A stretch of 64,000 nt of DNA from Bacillota bacterium (GCA_023460515.1 JAEWPS010000032.1:96629-160628), one strand, 5' to 3'; positions 42,023 through 53,197 are shown, counted from the first letter of the stretch. Notes: generated by a model from the letters alone, not told the origin. A program made the numbers and translations.

Positions 42023-45000
42023 ATGCAAGACATGGATAATTTTGATAGATTAGGAATTGGCCTTGCTTCCCCTGAAAAGATGAGAGAATGGTCTAGGGGC
42101 GAAGTTAAGAAACCAGAAACAATAAACTATAGAACATTAAAACCTGAGAGAGACGGACTTTTTTGTGAAAAAATATTCGGACCAACAAAAGATTGGGAAT
42201 GTTACTGTGGAAAATACAAGAAAGTAAGATATAAAGGCATCATATGTGATAGATGTGGAGTAGAAGTAACTAAGAAAAAAGTAAGAAGAGAAAGAATGGG
42301 GCATATAGAACTTGCTTGCCCTATCTCTCATATTTGGTATTTCAAAGGAATACCAGGTAGAATGAGTTTATTATTAGATATTTCTCCTAAAGCATTAGAA
42401 AAAGTTATTTATTTTGCTTCATATGTTGTAGTAGATCCTAAAAATACAGCACTTAGTAAATGTGATGTATTAAACGAAAAAGAATATAGAGATGCTATTG
42501 AACAATATGGAACAGGTTCTTTTAAAGTAGGTATGGGTGCAGAATCTATTCAACAACTACTTAAAGAGTTAGATATTGTTAAATTAAGAGAAAATCTTGT
42601 TAAGAGTTTAGATAAAGCTACTGGACCAAAACAACAAAAAATAATTAAAAGATTAGAAACAGTGGACGCATTTTTGAATTCTGGAAATAGTCCAGAATGG
42701 ATGATATTAGATGTTATACCTGTTATACCACCTGAACTTAGACCAATGGTACAATTAGATGGTGGAAGATTTGCAACATCTGATTTAAATGATTTATATA
42801 GAAGAGTTATTAACAGAAATAATAGATTAAAAAAATTAATCGAATTAGAAGCTCCAGATATAATTGTAAGAAATGAAAAAAGAATGTTACAAGAAGCTGT
42901 TGATGCTTTAATAGATAATGGTAGACGTGGAAAACCAATAACTGGTGCCGGCGCAAGACCTTTAAAATCTTTATCAGATATGTTAAAGGGTAAACAAGGT
43001 AGATTCAGACAAAACTTACTTGGTAAGAGAGTAGATTATTCTGGACGTTCGGTTATCGTTGTTGGACCAGAGTTAAAAATACACCAATGTGGATTACCTA
43101 GAGAAATGGCTTTAGAGTTATTTAAACCATTTGTTATGAAAGAACTAGTTAAAAGAGGAAAAGCTTTTAATATTAAAAATGCAAAGAGAATGGTAGAAAG
43201 AACAGATGTTGCAGTATGGGATATACTAGAAGAAATAATTGTAGATAGACCTGTAATGCTAAATCGTGCTCCAACACTACATAGACTTGGTATACAAGCA
43301 TTTGAACCAGTTTTAGTTGAAGGAAGAGCGATTAAATTACATCCATTAGTTTGTACAGCGTTTAATGCCGATTTCGATGGTGATCAGATGGCTGTTCATA
43401 TACCACTTTCACCTGAAGCTGTTGCTGAAACAAAATGTTTAATGTTAGCTTCAAATAATCTACTTAAATTACAAGATGGTAAACCAGTTGCTGTTCCATC
43501 ACAAGATATGATACTAGGAAGTTATTACTTAACAGTTGAAGTGCCAGGTGAAATAGGCGATGGAATGATATTCTCAGATATCAACGAAGCAATGATGGCT
43601 TACGACGAAAAAGTTGTAGGTATTCATGCGCCAATAAAAGTTAGATTAACAAAAGATATAGCAGGAACTAAAGTTTCTAAAATTGTTGATACAACAATCG
43701 GAAGATTAATTTTTAACAAATACATACCTCAAGATATTGGATTTGTTGATAGATCAGATATTGCAAATGAGTTTAGACTTGAAATTGAATTTCCAGTTAG
43801 AAAGAAAGAACTAGGAGTTATTATAGATAAATGTATAGCAACTCATGGAATTCCAAAAACTGCTGAAGTTTTAGATGATATAAAAGCTAATGGATTTAAA
43901 TATTCTACAAAAGCTGCTATAACAGTATCTATTGCAGATATAGAAATACCACAAGTTAAATATGAATTATTAGCATCTGCTGAAAAAACAGTTGAATCTA
44001 TACTTACTAAATTTAATAGAGGATTAATAACTGATGAAGAAAGATATACAGCAACAATAAAGACATGGTCTAAAGTTACTGATGAAATACAAGAAGCGGT
44101 AATGAATAATCCAAATAAATTAAATCCAATATACATGATGGCACATACTGGTGCTAGAGGAAATCCAACACAAATAAGACAGCTTGCCGGTATTCGTGGA
44201 CTTATGGCAGATACATCTGGTAAAACAATAGAATTGCCTATCAAATCTTGTTTTAAAGAGGGATTGGATGTTCTAGAATTCTTTATATCTTCACATGGTG
44301 CTAGAAAAGGTCTTGCAGATACAGCGTTAAGAACTGCCGATTCTGGTTACTTAACTAGAAGATTGGTTGATGTAAACCAAGATATAATAATCATGGAAGA
44401 TGATTGTGGAACAGATCAAGGATTATATATTTCAGATATACTTTCTAATGGAGTTTCAATAGAAGGTGTTACTGAAAGAATGGAAGGTAGATTCCTAGCT
44501 GAAGATATATTCGATGATGAAGGAAATATGTTATATATTAAAAATACTTATATTAATGACGATATAGCTAAAAGAATAGTTGCTACTGGAAAAACTAATG
44601 TTAAAATACGTTCAGCCTTAACATGTGAATCAATAAGAGGCGTGTGTGCTAAATGTTATGGTAAAAACTTAGCAACTGGAGATATTATATCTGCTGGAGA
44701 AGCGGTTGGTGTAATTGCAGCTCAATCTATAGGTGAACCTGGAACACAGCTTACAATGAGAACATTCCATACTGGTGGTGTTGCTGGAGGAGATATAACT
44801 CAAGGTCTTCCTAGAGTTGAAGAACTATTTGAGGCTAGAAAACCAAAGGGTATTGCTATGGTTAGTGAAATTACTGGAACAGTTGCAATTGGTGAAAATG
44901 GAAACATAAAAGAAGTTACTGTAACAAGTGATGAAAAGTATACAGAAAAGTATACTATACCATATGGAATGCGTTTAGTTGTTCATAATGGTGATAAAAT

Positions 45001-45643
45001 TACTGCTGGTGATAGAATAACAGAAGGATCACTAGATCCACATGATATTATACGTATTAAAGGTGATCTTGCAGTTCAAAATTATCTAATTGAAGAAGTT
45101 CAAAAAGTATATAGAGAACAAGGTGTTCATATAAACGATAAACATATAGAAATAATAGCACGTCAAATGCTTAGAAAAATCTATATTGAAAATAAAGGTG
45201 ATACAGATCTATTTACAGGTTCAACTGTAGATATGAATGATTATAACGCTGAAAACAAGAGAGTTAAAGCATTAGGATTAAAACCTGCTATTGGTAAAAA
45301 GACTTTACTTGGTATTACTAAGATAGCATTATCTACAGAATCATTCCTATCTGCTGCATCATTCCAAGAGACTTCAAGAGTTCTTACGGATGCTGCAATT
45401 AAAGGTAAAGTAGATAAATTACAAGGATTAAAAGAAAATGTTATAATAGGACGTTTAATACCAGCTGGAACAGGTGTAGTAGAATATGGAGACATTGATG
45501 TTGAAATACCTGCTGATGTTGCAGAACAAGAATTAAATGACTTAGAGAACGTTACTGAAAATATTGTTGAAAACTTTTCTAATATTCCAGAATTAATTGA
45601 AGAAGATGAGATTGAAACTGAAGAAATATTAGACGAAGAATAG
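42023..45643 (+). CDS. rpoC: RNA polymerase beta' subunit
   Basis: 1206 residues. N-terminal zinc site CYCGKYKKVRYKGIICDRCG, NLLGKRVDYSGRSVIVVGPE, the catalytic Mg motif FNADFDGDQMAVH, the bridge/trigger region GARGNPTQIRQLAGIRGLMA and SHGARKGLADTALRTADSGY, and second zinc site CESIRGVCAKCYG. AAGGAGTG ribosome site; terminator after the stop. Confidence 0.99.
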   Translation: MQDMDNFDRLGIGLASPEKMREWSRGEVKKPETINYRTLKPERDGLFCEKIFGPTKDWECYCGKYKKVRYKGIICDRCGVEVTKKKVRRERMGHIELACPISHIWYFKGIPGRMSLLLDISPKALEKVIYFASYVVVDPKNTALSKCDVLNEKEYRDAIEQYGTGSFKVGMGAESIQQLLKELDIVKLRENLVKSLDKATGPKQQKIIKRLETVDAFLNSGNSPEWMILDVIPVIPPELRPMVQLDGGRFATSDLNDLYRRVINRNNRLKKLIELEAPDIIVRNEKRMLQEAVDALIDNGRRGKPITGAGARPLKSLSDMLKGKQGRFRQNLLGKRVDYSGRSVIVVGPELKIHQCGLPREMALELFKPFVMKELVKRGKAFNIKNAKRMVERTDVAVWDILEEIIVDRPVMLNRAPTLHRLGIQAFEPVLVEGRAIKLHPLVCTAFNADFDGDQMAVHIPLSPEAVAETKCLMLASNNLLKLQDGKPVAVPSQDMILGSYYLTVEVPGEIGDGMIFSDINEAMMAYDEKVVGIHAPIKVRLTKDIAGTKVSKIVDTTIGRLIFNKYIPQDIGFVDRSDIANEFRLEIEFPVRKKELGVIIDKCIATHGIPKTAEVLDDIKANGFKYSTKAAITVSIADIEIPQVKYELLASAEKTVESILTKFNRGLITDEERYTATIKTWSKVTDEIQEAVMNNPNKLNPIYMMAHTGARGNPTQIRQLAGIRGLMADTSGKTIELPIKSCFKEGLDVLEFFISSHGARKGLADTALRTADSGYLTRRLVDVNQDIIIMEDDCGTDQGLYISDILSNGVSIEGVTERMEGRFLAEDIFDDEGNMLYIKNTYINDDIAKRIVATGKTNVKIRSALTCESIRGVCAKCYGKNLATGDIISAGEAVGVIAAQSIGEPGTQLTMRTFHTGGVAGGDITQGLPRVEELFEARKPKGIAMVSEITGTVAIGENGNIKEVTVTSDEKYTEKYTIPYGMRLVVHNGDKITAGDRITEGSLDPHDIIRIKGDLAVQNYLIEEVQKVYREQGVHINDKHIEIIARQMLRKIYIENKGDTDLFTGSTVDMNDYNAENKRVKALGLKPAIGKKTLLGITKIALSTESFLSAASFQETSRVLTDAAIKGKVDKLQGLKENVIIGRLIPAGTGVVEYGDIDVEIPADVAEQELNDLENVTENIVENFSNIPELIEEDEIETEEILDEE

Positions 45644-45651
45644 TATATTTT

Positions 45652-45690
45652 AAAACACAAGTATTCATATGTGAATGCTTGTGTTTTTTA
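45652..45690 (+). terminator. Terminator of rpoB-rpoC
   Basis: AAAACACAAGTATTCA / TGAATGCTTGTGTTTT with one G-T pair and a 4-base loop, then T run. Confidence 0.92.
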
Positions 45691-45734
45691 TTAACATATA
45701 TTTAAGTATAACCTTTAGTTTTTATATCTATCTA

Positions 45735-45763
45735 TTGCAATAAATGTAGATTTTTGATATAAT
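45735..45763 (+). promoter_or_regulatory. Promoter of the mutS operon
   Basis: TTGCAA, 17 bases, TATAAT, 30 bases before mutS. Confidence 0.82.
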
Positions 45764-45793
45764 ATATTATGTTAAGATAAGGAGATGTAAAAG

Positions 45794-48370
45794 ATGACAC
45801 CCACACCGATGATGCAACAGTATTTAGAAATTAAAAATAAATATAGCGATTCAATAGTTTTTTTTAGACTTGGAGATTTCTACGAAATGTTTTTCGATGA
45901 TGCAATAACATGCAGTAGAGAATTAGAACTTACTTTAACTGGTAAGGATTGCGGATTAGAAGAAAGAGCACCTATGTGTGGAATACCTTATCATAGTGTA
46001 AATACATACATACCAAAATTAATTGAAAAAGGTTATAAAATTGCTATATGTGAACAAGTTGAAGATCCTAAATTTGCAGATGGCTTAGTTAAAAGGGATG
46101 TTGTGAAAATTGTAACTCCTGGAACAATAACTGAACAAACTTTACTCGATGATAAAAAGAACAATTACATATCTGCTTTTATAATAGATAAAAAGGAATC
46201 TGCATTTGCATATGCGGATATATCTACAGGTGAAGTTTATATATCTAGTGTTTTCAATGAAAATATAGATTTAAAGATTATAGATGAAGTTGCAAGGATA
46301 GCTCCATCTGAGATTATAATAACAAAAAAAGATTTTGACAGTGACCTTGCTTTTAACATTAAAAAAAGATTTAATGTTTATATATCTAAATATGAAAATT
46401 ATGAACTAAATGATAAAATAGACGAACTTATAACAGATTTAAATATACATGAAATACAAAAAACATGTATAATTACGCTACTTAATTATATTTTGAATAC
46501 TCAAAAAAATAGTGTGAATCAAATAAGTAATATCAAAAAGTATGAAATAGAAAAATACATGCAATTAGACGTACAAACAAGAAGGAATCTTGAGATTTTA
46601 GAATCAAATAGAGAAAAAGTAAAAAAAGGAAGTTTACTCTGGGTTTTAGATAAAACAGTTACTGCAATGGGTGGTAGACTTTTGAGAGATTGGGTTCAAA
46701 ATCCTTTACTTGAAAAACAAGTAATAGAAAAAAGGCAGTATGCAGTAGAGGTTTTTACCAAAGAATTTGTGCTTAGAGATGAAATAATATCATGTTTGAA
46801 AAATGTATATGATATTGAAAGAATAATTTCTAAGATTGTTGGTTCTTCAGCTGGTCCTAGAGATTTGGTTGTGCTTAAAAATTCTATAGAAGGATTGCCT
46901 AAATTAAAGGAATTACTTTCATCATTAAAAAATATATCAAATGATAACTATATATCAGAAATATATTCTAAATTAGATGTATTAGGTGATTTATACAAAT
47001 TAATTGATGTTTCTATATTGGATGATTCACCTATTAATTTAAAAGATGGTGATATAATAAAATCTGGATTTAATGAAGAAATTGATGAATATAGATTAGC
47101 TAAAACTGAAGGTAATACATGGCTTATGCAATTAGAAGCTGAAGAAAAGGCTATGACTAATATAAAAAATCTGAAAGTGAGTTATAATAGAGTTTTTGGC
47201 TATTACATTGAAGTTACTAATTCGTATAAAGAACTAGTCCCAAAAGATAGATATATAACAAAACAAACACTAGCTGGTTCAGAAAGATATATAACTCCAA
47301 AATTGAAGGAGATTGAGGAGAAAATTTTAATAGCTGGTGATAAGTTAAATGATTTAGAGTATAAACTATTTTGTTTAGTCAGAGAAAAAGTTGGAAATGA
47401 AGTAAAAAGAGTACAACTAACTGCAAATTTAGTTGCAACTTTAGATGGATTAATTTCTTTAGCTGTTGTTGCTAATGAAAATAATTATGTTAAACCTATT
47501 ATTAATAATGAGAATAATATAGAAATAAAAGACGGAAGACATCCAGTTGTTGAAAAGTCATTAAAAGATACTTCATTTATAGCTAATAATACCTATTTAG
47601 ATAACGATAAGGATATGTTTACAATAATTACAGGACCTAATATGGCGGGTAAGTCTACATATATGAGGCAAGTAGCTTTAATATCGTACATGGCTCAAAT
47701 AGGAAGCTTTGTTCCTGCATCAGAAGCAAGCCTCTGCATTGTGGATAGAATTTTTACTAGGGTTGGTGCTTCAGACGATTTAGCTATGGGAGAATCAACT
47801 TTTATGGTTGAAATGTCTGAATTGTCTAATATATTAAAAAATGCTACAAATAATAGTTTAGTTATACTAGATGAGATAGGAAGAGGTACTTCAACCTATG
47901 ATGGACTGGCAATTGCATGGGCAACAGTTGAATATATAGTTAATGAATTAAAATGTAAAACGTTATTTGCCACTCATTATCATGAACTTACTGAACTTGA
48001 AGATAATTTTGAATGTGTGAAAAATTACTCAGTTCAAACAGAAGAAAGTGGAGAAGATGTAATATTTCTTCATAAAATATTACGTGGTGGAGCAGATAAT
48101 TCATATGGGATATATGTTGCAAAATTGGCTGGATTACCTAAGAAAACTATCTCAAGGGCACGTAGTATATTAAAAGAATTAGAGCTATCGGATATTGCAA
48201 AGAAGAGTATAAAAGTTAGTAAAAAGATAGATGCAGAAAATATAGCGGTTGATATGTTTAACTTTAAACTTAATGAAATATCCAAAATATTAGAGAATAC
48301 AGATTTAGATGAATTATCACCTAGAGAAGGATTACAATTATTATATAAATTAAAAGAAAAATCTAAATAG
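45794..48370 (+). CDS. mutS: DNA mismatch repair protein MutS
   Basis: 858 residues. The mismatch-binding FFRLGDFYEMFFDDA (Phe-x-Glu) near residue 22, connector and lever domains, and the ATPase with GPNMAGKSTYMRQVALISYM, DDLAMGESTFMVEMSEL and ILDEIGRGTSTYDGLAIAWA. ABC-type dimer that recognises mispairs and recruits MutL. First gene of a unit running through mutL, miaA and an HlyD-like gene. Confidence 0.98.
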   Translation: MTPTPMMQQYLEIKNKYSDSIVFFRLGDFYEMFFDDAITCSRELELTLTGKDCGLEERAPMCGIPYHSVNTYIPKLIEKGYKIAICEQVEDPKFADGLVKRDVVKIVTPGTITEQTLLDDKKNNYISAFIIDKKESAFAYADISTGEVYISSVFNENIDLKIIDEVARIAPSEIIITKKDFDSDLAFNIKKRFNVYISKYENYELNDKIDELITDLNIHEIQKTCIITLLNYILNTQKNSVNQISNIKKYEIEKYMQLDVQTRRNLEILESNREKVKKGSLLWVLDKTVTAMGGRLLRDWVQNPLLEKQVIEKRQYAVEVFTKEFVLRDEIISCLKNVYDIERIISKIVGSSAGPRDLVVLKNSIEGLPKLKELLSSLKNISNDNYISEIYSKLDVLGDLYKLIDVSILDDSPINLKDGDIIKSGFNEEIDEYRLAKTEGNTWLMQLEAEEKAMTNIKNLKVSYNRVFGYYIEVTNSYKELVPKDRYITKQTLAGSERYITPKLKEIEEKILIAGDKLNDLEYKLFCLVREKVGNEVKRVQLTANLVATLDGLISLAVVANENNYVKPIINNENNIEIKDGRHPVVEKSLKDTSFIANNTYLDNDKDMFTIITGPNMAGKSTYMRQVALISYMAQIGSFVPASEASLCIVDRIFTRVGASDDLAMGESTFMVEMSELSNILKNATNNSLVILDEIGRGTSTYDGLAIAWATVEYIVNELKCKTLFATHYHELTELEDNFECVKNYSVQTEESGEDVIFLHKILRGGADNSYGIYVAKLAGLPKKTISRARSILKELELSDIAKKSIKVSKKIDAENIAVDMFNFKLNEISKILENTDLDELSPREGLQLLYKLKEKSK

Positions 48371-48396
48371 GTTAAAATAAAAGAAGAAGGTGTAAA

Positions 48397-49020
48397 ATGA
48401 GTTCTATAATAATGCATATATATATATCACAAAAAGTTCAAAAGGAACTTGGATTATCTAATAAATTTTTAGCCGGATCAATATTACCAGATATGATTAA
48501 GATAAAGACTAAAGAAAGAGATGAAACTCACTATATTAAAGAGTATGATAATGGTAGAAAAAGACTTCCAGATTTAGATAAGTACTTAGATGAAAATAAA
48601 GATAAACTAAATGACGAAGTAATAATTGGATATTATGCTCACTTAATAGAAGATAGAATTTGGTTTGACACGTATATAGACACTTTTGCTAAATGTATAG
48701 ATAAAGATAATGTATTATATACTGAAGATAATTCAGTTCATAATACATCGGATTTTAGAAAAGATATGTATGCAGATTATGTTAGTGTAGATATGTATCT
48801 AATAGAAAAAAATAATTTAGATATAGATAAGATTAGAACAGATATAATGCAAGAATTAAAAGGCTATGATGTTGACGAAGTGATAGAAGAAAACGTAGTA
48901 TTTCCTTCTAAAGTTAATAATGCAAGAATCAAATTTATATCAGATTATTGTTTAAATAATTATATTAATGAATCAACAGAAATGGTAAAAGAAAAGATAA
49001 AAGAAATATTAGGAGAATAA
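48397..49020 (+). CDS. Zinc-dependent phospholipase C-like protein (tentative)
   Basis: 207 residues, no signal peptide. The start MSSIIMHIYISQKVQKELGL with NKFLAGSILPDMIK, and IIGYYAHLIEDRIWFDTYID further on, resemble the His/Asp-bearing helices of the zinc-dependent phospholipase C/D family (H ... GxxxPD ... GxxxHxxxD). Substrate unknown. AAGAAGGTG ribosome site. Lies between mutS and mutL (26- and 3-base gaps), so it shares their transcript, though no repair role is implied. Confidence 0.55.
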   Translation: MSSIIMHIYISQKVQKELGLSNKFLAGSILPDMIKIKTKERDETHYIKEYDNGRKRLPDLDKYLDENKDKLNDEVIIGYYAHLIEDRIWFDTYIDTFAKCIDKDNVLYTEDNSVHNTSDFRKDMYADYVSVDMYLIEKNNLDIDKIRTDIMQELKGYDVDEVIEENVVFPSKVNNARIKFISDYCLNNYINESTEMVKEKIKEILGE

Positions 49021-49023
49021 GTT

Positions 49024-50946
49024 ATGGGAAATATTGTTTTATTAGATGAAAATACTATTAACAAAATAGCGGCTGGTGAAGTTGTAGATAGACCATCATC
49101 AATTGTAAAGGAACTAATAGAAAATTCAATTGATGCCAATGCAGAAAATATAACAATAGAGATAAAAAACGGTGGTATAAGCTATATTAAAATAAGTGAT
49201 GATGGAGATGGTTTTAAATCTGATGATGTAGAAATTGCATTTGAAAGACATGCGACAAGTAAAATAAGGCAAGAATCCGATATATTAAAAATAACCTCAA
49301 TGGGTTTTAGAGGTGAAGCTTTAGCTTCAGTTGCGGCAATTTCAAAGGTTTTACTTGTAACAAAAAACAAAGATGAAGAAGTAGGAACAAAAATAATTGT
49401 TGAAGCCGGGAATATAATTTCAAAGGAGAAAACTGCTTCTAATAAGGGGTCTACAATATATATAAAAGATGTCTTTTTCAATACACCTGCAAGATTTAAA
49501 TTTTTAAAAAAGGATTATACGGAGGCGGGATATATTGAGGATGTTATTACTAGAATAGCTCTTTCGAATCCGCAAATATCATTTAAATATATAAATAACG
49601 GAAAGATTATAATTAATACTTCTGGAGATGGAAAATTAGAATCTGTCATATATACTATATTTGGAAAAGAAATATATTCTAATATTTTAAATGTGAATTA
49701 TTCATATAAGGATATAAGTGTAACAGGTGCTGTTGGACTTCCTCAAATTTCAAGATCTACAAGAAACAATGAATTTACATATATAAATTCTAGATTTGTT
49801 AAGGATAATATATTAAAAAGTAGTATAGAAAAAGCATATTCAGAAAAACTAGGTATTAATAAATTTCCATTTGCTATAATAAATGTTAGAATCAACCCAG
49901 AAACTATAGATGTTAATGTTCATCCTGCTAAGTTAGAAGTTAAATTTGAGAATGAGAAAGAGGTATTTGAATCTGTATATTTCGCTGTAAAAAACGTATT
50001 AGAAAATGATAATAGAGAGCGTAGTCCTTTTACAATCGCTTCAAAAGAAGCTAGTGAGATAAAAAAAATATACGATCAAACATTTAAATACAATAATAAT
50101 GTTAACACTTTAAATACTGATAGTGTTGAAAAAATAGCATTGAATACTAATGTAAATTCAGAGATATTAGAAGAGTCAATTAGAAAAAATGAAGCAAATG
50201 AAGAATTAAAAGATACAAATTCTTTTGTAATGAATGAGCTAGAAGATAAAAAAATTATTGATGCAAATTTTTCAAATAATTTAATTGAAGAAAAAGACAT
50301 TGAAAAGATGCATATGGAAAATAAAGATATTTATATAAAAGATGAAATTCAAATGTATAAAAGTGATGAATTAATATATAAATATGTTGGACAGGTATTT
50401 GATACATATATAATAATTCAAATAAAGGAAAAGATGTACATAATAGATCAACACGCAGCACATGAAAGATTATTATATGAAAGATTTAAAGAAAATTTTC
50501 ATTCGAAGAATAAAGAAACTCAAATGTTGATGATACCAATATTAATAGAGCTGAAGAATAATGAATGTGATATAATATCTAGTAATATAGAATATTTTGA
50601 AAACTGTGGTTTTATACTTGAAAGATTTTCAGATAATTCATATAAAATATCTGGAGTTCCAAATATTGCGGACTTAGATATAGATTATAAGTCCATGTTT
50701 TTAGACTTAGTTGATGAACTTATGGGAAGTAATAAAACAGAATACAAAGATAAAGAATTTAGATTTTTAGCAACTTTAGCCTGTAAAGCAGCCGTAAAAG
50801 GTAATATGAACTTAACTAAAGAGGAAAATGTGAAACTTATAGATGAGATGCTTAAACTAGAAAATCCTTTTACATGTCCACATGGAAGGCCTACTGCATA
50901 TGAGATTACGAAATATGAAATTGAAAGAAAATTCGGTAGAAAATAG
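49024..50946 (+). CDS. mutL: DNA mismatch repair endonuclease MutL
   Basis: 640 residues. GHKL ATPase N-terminus: NKIAAGEVVDRPSSIVKELI, ISDDGDGF, TSMGFRGEALASVAAISKV. A variable acidic linker (~330-450) precedes the C-terminal domain with DQHAAHERLLYERF (metal-binding endonuclease motif), ACKAAVKGN and CPHGRPTAYE, so it should nick the new strand as in bacteria without MutH. ATG three bases after the previous stop with AGGAG. Confidence 0.97.
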   Translation: MGNIVLLDENTINKIAAGEVVDRPSSIVKELIENSIDANAENITIEIKNGGISYIKISDDGDGFKSDDVEIAFERHATSKIRQESDILKITSMGFRGEALASVAAISKVLLVTKNKDEEVGTKIIVEAGNIISKEKTASNKGSTIYIKDVFFNTPARFKFLKKDYTEAGYIEDVITRIALSNPQISFKYINNGKIIINTSGDGKLESVIYTIFGKEIYSNILNVNYSYKDISVTGAVGLPQISRSTRNNEFTYINSRFVKDNILKSSIEKAYSEKLGINKFPFAIINVRINPETIDVNVHPAKLEVKFENEKEVFESVYFAVKNVLENDNRERSPFTIASKEASEIKKIYDQTFKYNNNVNTLNTDSVEKIALNTNVNSEILEESIRKNEANEELKDTNSFVMNELEDKKIIDANFSNNLIEEKDIEKMHMENKDIYIKDEIQMYKSDELIYKYVGQVFDTYIIIQIKEKMYIIDQHAAHERLLYERFKENFHSKNKETQMLMIPILIELKNNECDIISSNIEYFENCGFILERFSDNSYKISGVPNIADLDIDYKSMFLDLVDELMGSNKTEYKDKEFRFLATLACKAAVKGNMNLTKEENVKLIDEMLKLENPFTCPHGRPTAYEITKYEIERKFGRK

Positions 50947-50954
50947 GTGATATA

Positions 50955-51878
50955 TTGAATAATGTTATATGTATAGTTGGACCTACAGCATCTGGGAAAA
51001 CAAGTTTAAGTGTAGAACTTGCAAAAAGAATTAATGGTGAGATAATATCTGCAGATTCTATGCAAATATATAAAAAATTAAATATTGGTACTGCAAAAGT
51101 AACAGAAGAGGAAATGCAGGGTATCCCACATCATTTGTTAGATATAATACCACCAGAACAGGATTTTTCAGTTGCAGATTTTAAAAGATTGTGCTTTGAA
51201 AAAATAGATGAAATAATAAAAAAGAATAAAATTCCAATAATTGTTGGAGGAACTGGGCTATATGTATCTTCAGTTATTTTGGATATGAATTTTGAAGAAC
51301 AAAAAATAGATGAAAAATATAGAAATGAGTTATACGAACTTGCAGATAAATTTTCTAATGAATATGTACATAATTTGCTTAAAGAGGTTGACCAACGTTC
51401 AGCTAATGAAATTCATCCTAATAACTTAAAAAGAGTAATACGAGCACTTGAAATGTATAAGTTAAATAAAATAAAAAGTAACCATATGGATGAAGAAAAA
51501 GAAAGGATAAATAATCTTACACCTAAATATAATTTTAAATTATTTTGCCTTAAATTAGATAAAGAAATGCTACACAATAGGATTAATATTAGAGTTGATC
51601 AAATGATTAAGCAAGGATTAGAAGAAGAGGCAAAATTAGTATATAAATTACCAAATTGCACAGCCAAACAAGCAGTTGGATACAAAGAGTTTTTTAGATA
51701 TTTTGAAAATAAAATAAATCTAAATGAGGTTGTTGAGGACATAAAACTTAAGACAAGGCAATATGCAAAAAGGCAAATGACTTGGTTTAAAAAGATGCCT
51801 AAAGTAATATATCTTGATGCTATGGATACAAAGGATAAAATAATTGAGGAAATTATGGTGAATATATATGAAAAATAA
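50955..51878 (+). CDS. miaA: tRNA dimethylallyltransferase
   Basis: Adds the isopentenyl group to A37 of tRNAs reading UNN codons. P-loop IVGPTASGKTSLSVELAKR, DSMQIYKKLNIGTAKVT, IPHHLLDIIPP, VGGTGLYV and the C-terminal TRQYAKRQMTWFKKMP are all present. 307 residues. TTG start after AGGTGAT. The usual partner order mutS-mutL-miaA is kept. It overlaps the next gene by 11 bases. Confidence 0.97.
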   Translation: MNNVICIVGPTASGKTSLSVELAKRINGEIISADSMQIYKKLNIGTAKVTEEEMQGIPHHLLDIIPPEQDFSVADFKRLCFEKIDEIIKKNKIPIIVGGTGLYVSSVILDMNFEEQKIDEKYRNELYELADKFSNEYVHNLLKEVDQRSANEIHPNNLKRVIRALEMYKLNKIKSNHMDEEKERINNLTPKYNFKLFCLKLDKEMLHNRINIRVDQMIKQGLEEEAKLVYKLPNCTAKQAVGYKEFFRYFENKINLNEVVEDIKLKTRQYAKRQMTWFKKMPKVIYLDAMDTKDKIIEEIMVNIYEK

Positions 51879-53139
51879 AGATTCAAATTTAAAAGAAATA
51901 AAGAAAGTTCAAAAAGATATAATTAATCAGCATAATAGAAACAATAAATCTGATAAAAATAATTTATATATTATAATAGTTGTTTTTATAGTGATATTAA
52001 TTTCACTTTTTGCTATTTGGTATAAAAGAGAAAAAGATGTAAAAGTATCCGAAGCAAATAATGGTAAATATGAAATCTATACTGAAACTAAAGGGTATAT
52101 ATTAAATAACGAAACAATTGTTGAATACAATAAGAATGAAACTTTAATTCCTATTGCTGAATCTGAAAAGAGGATAACAATAAATAGTGTGATAGGCATC
52201 TACAAAAATGCTGAGTATGAAAAGTTTTTAGCAAAACTTGTGGGTATGGATTTAGAAATAAATCAAAAATTAGAATTATTACCAGAAATATATTCTAATG
52301 AAGTTATTTCTATAGACAATGAAATTGATGAAATAACAAAAAAAATTAAAAGTATTTCATCATATATACAAATGGGTGATTATAAAACAAAACTAGATAA
52401 TTTAGCATATAAAAAAGCGTTAACAGTTAGTTCGCTTACTCCTAGTGGAAGTGATGTTAAATCCTTAATTTTACAAAGGGATGTATATAAAGAAAATATG
52501 AATAAATCTTCAAATAATATTAAAGCTCCTATATCTGGTGTAATTGTATATACTAACGATGGGCTTGAAAATAAATTTGAAATAAATGATATTAGTAAAT
52601 TTACAAAAAATTCGGCAGAAGAAATTATAAATTCATATGATAAAATACAAGAGGACACGTTTGGAATTAAAATAGTAGATAATTATGAATCATATATTTT
52701 AATAAAAGAAGATAAAGAAAATGATAAGTATATTACAGAAGGAAGGATATATACAATTGAATTGTTAGATAAAAACTCAAAAATAAAAGGGCTATTAGTA
52801 AAGAAAATATCTAGTGAGAAAGAAAATTATTGTATATTTAAAATAAGTAATAATGTTGAAGGGCTTGTCAATTTAAGAAAAGCTGATATAAAAGTAATTT
52901 GGAGGGAATTAACTGGATTTGTAGTAGATAATACGTCTATTAAGACCGTTAATAATATAGATTATATTACAATACTTAATTTAAATAAATATATTGATAT
53001 ACCTGTTAAAACTTTACTTAAACTTGATAATCAATCATTGATTAAAAATTATACAGATGCTGAAAAATTAGAATTAAATCTAGTAGGGACTATAAATTTA
53101 AATGTGTATGATCGAGTTGTAGAAAATAAGGAATTATAA
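51868..53139 (+). CDS. HlyD-like membrane fusion protein
   Basis: 423 residues: charged cytoplasmic N-terminus (~1-32), one membrane helix (YIIIVVFIVILISLFAIWYK), then a biotinyl-lipoyl-like half, a coiled-coil hairpin (~125-185, EIDEITKKIKSISSYIQMGD) and second half with KAPISGVIVYTNDG. This is the layout of HlyD-like adaptor proteins found near sepF and division genes in clostridia; no partner ABC exporter or outer membrane is involved here, and its role is unknown. Confidence 0.72.
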   Translation: MKNKDSNLKEIKKVQKDIINQHNRNNKSDKNNLYIIIVVFIVILISLFAIWYKREKDVKVSEANNGKYEIYTETKGYILNNETIVEYNKNETLIPIAESEKRITINSVIGIYKNAEYEKFLAKLVGMDLEINQKLELLPEIYSNEVISIDNEIDEITKKIKSISSYIQMGDYKTKLDNLAYKKALTVSSLTPSGSDVKSLILQRDVYKENMNKSSNNIKAPISGVIVYTNDGLENKFEINDISKFTKNSAEEIINSYDKIQEDTFGIKIVDNYESYILIKEDKENDKYITEGRIYTIELLDKNSKIKGLLVKKISSEKENYCIFKISNNVEGLVNLRKADIKVIWRELTGFVVDNTSIKTVNNIDYITILNLNKYIDIPVKTLLKLDNQSLIKNYTDAEKLELNLVGTINLNVYDRVVENKEL

Positions 53140-53167
53140 AGTTAACTAGTAAAATAATAAATATAAA

Positions 53168-53197
53168 AAAGGTCCGAGTTATTAACTTGGACCTTTT
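53168..53197. terminator. Bidirectional terminator
   Basis: AAAGGTCC / GGACCTTT with inner AGT/ACT pairing and T tract, between converging genes; the 5' end lies within 30 bases of the HlyD-like stop. Confidence 0.88.
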